A DNA stretch of 13,370 nt, taken from NCBI GenBank assembly GCA_041748075.1, contig JBGTDX010000106.1, positions 1 to 13,370 on the forward strand. The letters run 5' to 3'. Both the position numbers and the translations under genes were made by a program. Of this stretch, positions 12,035-13,370 are shown piece by piece; position 1 is the first letter of the stretch, and each line of letters opens with the position of its first letter. The notes beneath the pieces are model-generated. The model was not told where the DNA came from and searched no databases. It was given only the letters and a program-made list of their open reading frames with translations. The stretch is from JBGSYJ01 sp041748075 (GTDB lineage Bacteria; Acidobacteriota; Thermoanaerobaculia; Gp7-AA8).

Positions 12035-13210
12035 GTGAATTTCTCGAAGCGCACGGAGTGGCACACCCCGGTCAACGCCCTGACGCGGGCCCGGCAGTCG
12101 AAGACCGCACGCGGCCTGTCGACGCTCGATCTAACGGAAACCAATCCGACAGCCGTCGGGCTCGATTACCCGATTGAGGAGATCCGTTCGATCCTCGCCG
12201 AAGGAACGTCGGCACCTTACGAGCCGCGGGCGGCGGGACTGGCTTCCGCGCGTGAAGCTCTCGCGGACGCAATGTCCACGAACGGTTCGTCCGTGAGTCC
12301 CGACGATCTGATCCTCACGGCATCGACGAGCGAGGCTTACTCGTTCCTTTTCAAACTGCTCGCCGACCCCGGCGATGCCGTTCTGACGGCGTCGCCCGGC
12401 TACCCGCTGTTCGATCACCTCGCATCGCTCGAGTCGATTGAGCTTCATCGCTTTCCCCTGGAGCTGGACGTTCGGTGGTCGCTTCATGCAGACGTTGCGG
12501 CCGCTCAGATGACGGATCGGACCCGGGCGGTTGCCGTCGTGCATCCAAACAATCCCACCGGATCATTTCTACTGCAGGACGAGCTCGACTCGCTAAGTGA
12601 GCTCTGTGCGGCTTACGATGCGGCGCTCATCTCGGACGAGGTGTTTCTGGACTACGGCTTCGAAATCGATTCACGCCGTGCAGGAACTGCGGCGGATCGG
12701 ATCGACGTCCTCTCATTCAGTCTCGGCGGTCTGTCGAAGAGTGCCGGGCTCCCCCACCTGAAGCTCGGCTGGATCCGGGTCGGAGGGAAGGCTGAGGAAC
12801 GGCGGCGCGCCATCGCGGCTCTGGAGTTGATCGCCGACAGCTTTCTTTCGGTGTCGACGCCGGTTCAGCGGGCACTGCCCGGGCTTCTGAAGATCGCGCC
12901 GTTGCTTCGCGCGCAGATCCGCGAACGGATTTCGATCAATCTGAGGGAACTGCGCTCGACCCTCGGGCCATTGCCACACGTCCGCGTTCTCGAGCCTGAG
13001 GGCGGCTGGTCGGCCGTCATCCAGATCCCGCGACTCGCGAGCGATGAGGAAATGGCGTTGGAGCTTCTGGAGAGGACGGGAGTTCTCGTCCACCCTGGAT
13101 ACTTTTTCGATTTCTCTTCCGAGGGATTCTTCGTGATATCGCTCCTGCCGGAGCCGGGTACGTTCGCGGAGGGGACGCGGCTCTTAGCCGAGTACCTGAA
13201 GAGGGAGTGA
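12035..13210 (+). CDS. Class I/II pyridoxal-phosphate-dependent aminotransferase
   Basis: This 391-residue fold-type I aminotransferase has an unidentified substrate. FSKRTEWHTPVNAL (3-16) and LDLTETNPT (31-39) form the substrate-binding lead. HPNNPTG (170-176) contains the cofactor-contacting Asn173. ISDEVFLDY (199-207) contains Asp201, which pairs with the pyridine nitrogen. SLGGLSKSAGLPHLKLGW (229-246) contains Lys235, the Schiff-base lysine. Near the C-terminus, where most class I enzymes have an arginine for the substrate alpha-carboxylate, this protein reads FFVISLLPEP (365-374) with no arginine. The start is GTG at 12035, needed to retain the FSKRTEWH lead; it lacks a Shine-Dalgarno site. 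The TetR-type regulator gene ends 36 bp upstream. A 30-bp inverted repeat lies just downstream. Alanine or aromatic amino-acid transamination are only guesses. Confidence 0.9.
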   Translation: MNFSKRTEWHTPVNALTRARQSKTARGLSTLDLTETNPTAVGLDYPIEEIRSILAEGTSAPYEPRAAGLASAREALADAMSTNGSSVSPDDLILTASTSEAYSFLFKLLADPGDAVLTASPGYPLFDHLASLESIELHRFPLELDVRWSLHADVAAAQMTDRTRAVAVVHPNNPTGSFLLQDELDSLSELCAAYDAALISDEVFLDYGFEIDSRRAGTAADRIDVLSFSLGGLSKSAGLPHLKLGWIRVGGKAEERRRAIAALELIADSFLSVSTPVQRALPGLLKIAPLLRAQIRERISINLRELRSTLGPLPHVRVLEPEGGWSAVIQIPRLASDEEMALELLERTGVLVHPGYFFDFSSEGFFVISLLPEPGTFAEGTRLLAEYLKRE

Positions 13211-13224
13211 TCCTGAGCCGCGAA
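13208..13224 (+). repeat. Degenerate extra copy of the CATCCTGAGCG repeat
   Basis: The sequence across the aminotransferase stop, TGATCCTGAGCCGCGAAG, resembles the first part of the left arm of the adjacent inverted repeat (CATCCTGAGCGAAGCGAAG) and may be a decayed copy. Confidence 0.35.
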
Positions 13225-13312
13225 GTGTCATCCTGAGCGAAGCGAAGGATCTCCTTCCTCGATTCGTAAGCGCCTGTTTTCAGGGGATCCTTCGCTTCGC
13301 TCAGGATGTCAC
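13225..13312. repeat. 30-bp inverted repeat containing CATCCTGAGCGAAGCGAAGG
   Basis: The left arm 13225-13254 and right arm 13283-13312 are reverse complements with two mismatches, around a 28-nt loop (13255-13282) that holds a small CCTG-TTTT-CAGG hairpin. The core CATCCTGAGCGAAGCGAAGG is a dispersed repeat I recognise from many GC-rich environmental bacteria; its translations (ILSEAKD, ILRFAQDD) recur as spurious protein tails. It starts 15 bp after the aminotransferase stop. There is no T-tract, but a stem this long could block 3' exonucleases or slow polymerase. Confidence 0.85.
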
Positions 13313-13328
13313 ATGGTGATGCACGACC

Positions 13329-13370
13329 ATGAATCTTCACGCCGCGAGAGTTCTTGAATCGCTCGCGCAC
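13329..13370 (+). CDS. Possible start of a further plus-strand gene, partial
   Basis: From ATG 13329 the frame stays open to the right edge: MNLHAARVLESLAH, 14 codons. The composition is protein-like and amphipathic and the orientation matches the aminotransferase. No Shine-Dalgarno site is visible, and 42 nt are far too few to name a family. It may be chance. Confidence 0.3.
   Translation, partial: MNLHAARVLESLAH

Noticed and set aside
13225..13312. Inverted repeat as a Rho-independent terminator of the aminotransferase
   Set aside because: The stem is long but no T-tract follows on the plus strand, so it is kept as a dispersed repeat.
13017..13370. 117-residue minus-strand open frame at the right edge
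   Set aside because: It translates the CATCCTGAGCG repeat (ILSEAKD, ILRFAQDD artefacts) and the antisense of the aminotransferase; no protein-like family.

Overview
The window is about 60% GC by eye, gene-dense bacterial chromosome. It is mostly housekeeping genes on the minus strand, with two genes and the start of a possible third on the plus strand at the right end. A class A RNase P RNA, the trpS-scpA-scpB cluster, recG, uvrC, a DUF4388/SPOR membrane protein and three kinds of dispersed inverted repeat suggest a GC-rich environmental bacterium. The Acidobacteriota or a neighbouring phylum would fit, but this is inference from gene content and repeat style; no marker here settles it. I see no plasmid, phage, transposase, tRNA or CRISPR signal.

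Reading the minus strand in its transcription direction (right to left): uvrC (11356-9497, GTG start) is followed at 10 nt by a DUF4388-TM-SPOR protein (9486-7936), at 9 nt by a DUF4126 membrane protein (7926-7348), and through a GTGA overlap by a YacP-like NYN nuclease (7351-6914). The Shine-Dalgarno sites of the second and third genes lie on the upstream stop codons, so this looks like one coupled operon. After a 130-bp spacer with an AT-rich core comes rnpB (about 6784-6397). The start codon of an LD-carboxypeptidase (6390-5437) falls right behind the rnpB P1 helix and U-tract. That gene overlaps (ATGA) a cyclic-nucleotide-binding plus FHA protein (5440-4622). A 219-bp gap with a REP-like hairpin pair precedes recG (4402-2300). 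A 330-bp gap with a 41-bp inverted repeat precedes trpS (1969-956, TTG start), which overlaps scpA (959-111, ATGA); scpB begins at 65 and runs off the left edge.

On the plus strand a TetR-family regulator (11441-11998) and a class I/II PLP aminotransferase (12035-13210) diverge from uvrC. The 84-bp divergent region carries two abutting 16-bp palindromes of the form TGTAAC-N4-GTTACA, a convincing TetR-type operator. The 8-mer GTTACACT occurs there facing both ways and again just before the aminotransferase start. It contains a TACACT -10-like hexamer only 6-7 nt from both plus-strand start codons, which lack Shine-Dalgarno sites, so both may be leaderless.

Most of the window is conventional. 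The most interesting signals are the regulator/operator/leaderless arrangement, the rnpB-ldcA junction (P1 helix acting as terminator, with a perfect TATAAT inside rnpB), the cytoplasmic DUF4388 to periplasmic SPOR protein, the cNMP-FHA protein coupled to a peptidoglycan carboxypeptidase, and the absence of the usual substrate-binding arginine in the aminotransferase. I found no clear-cut new defence or mobile system.
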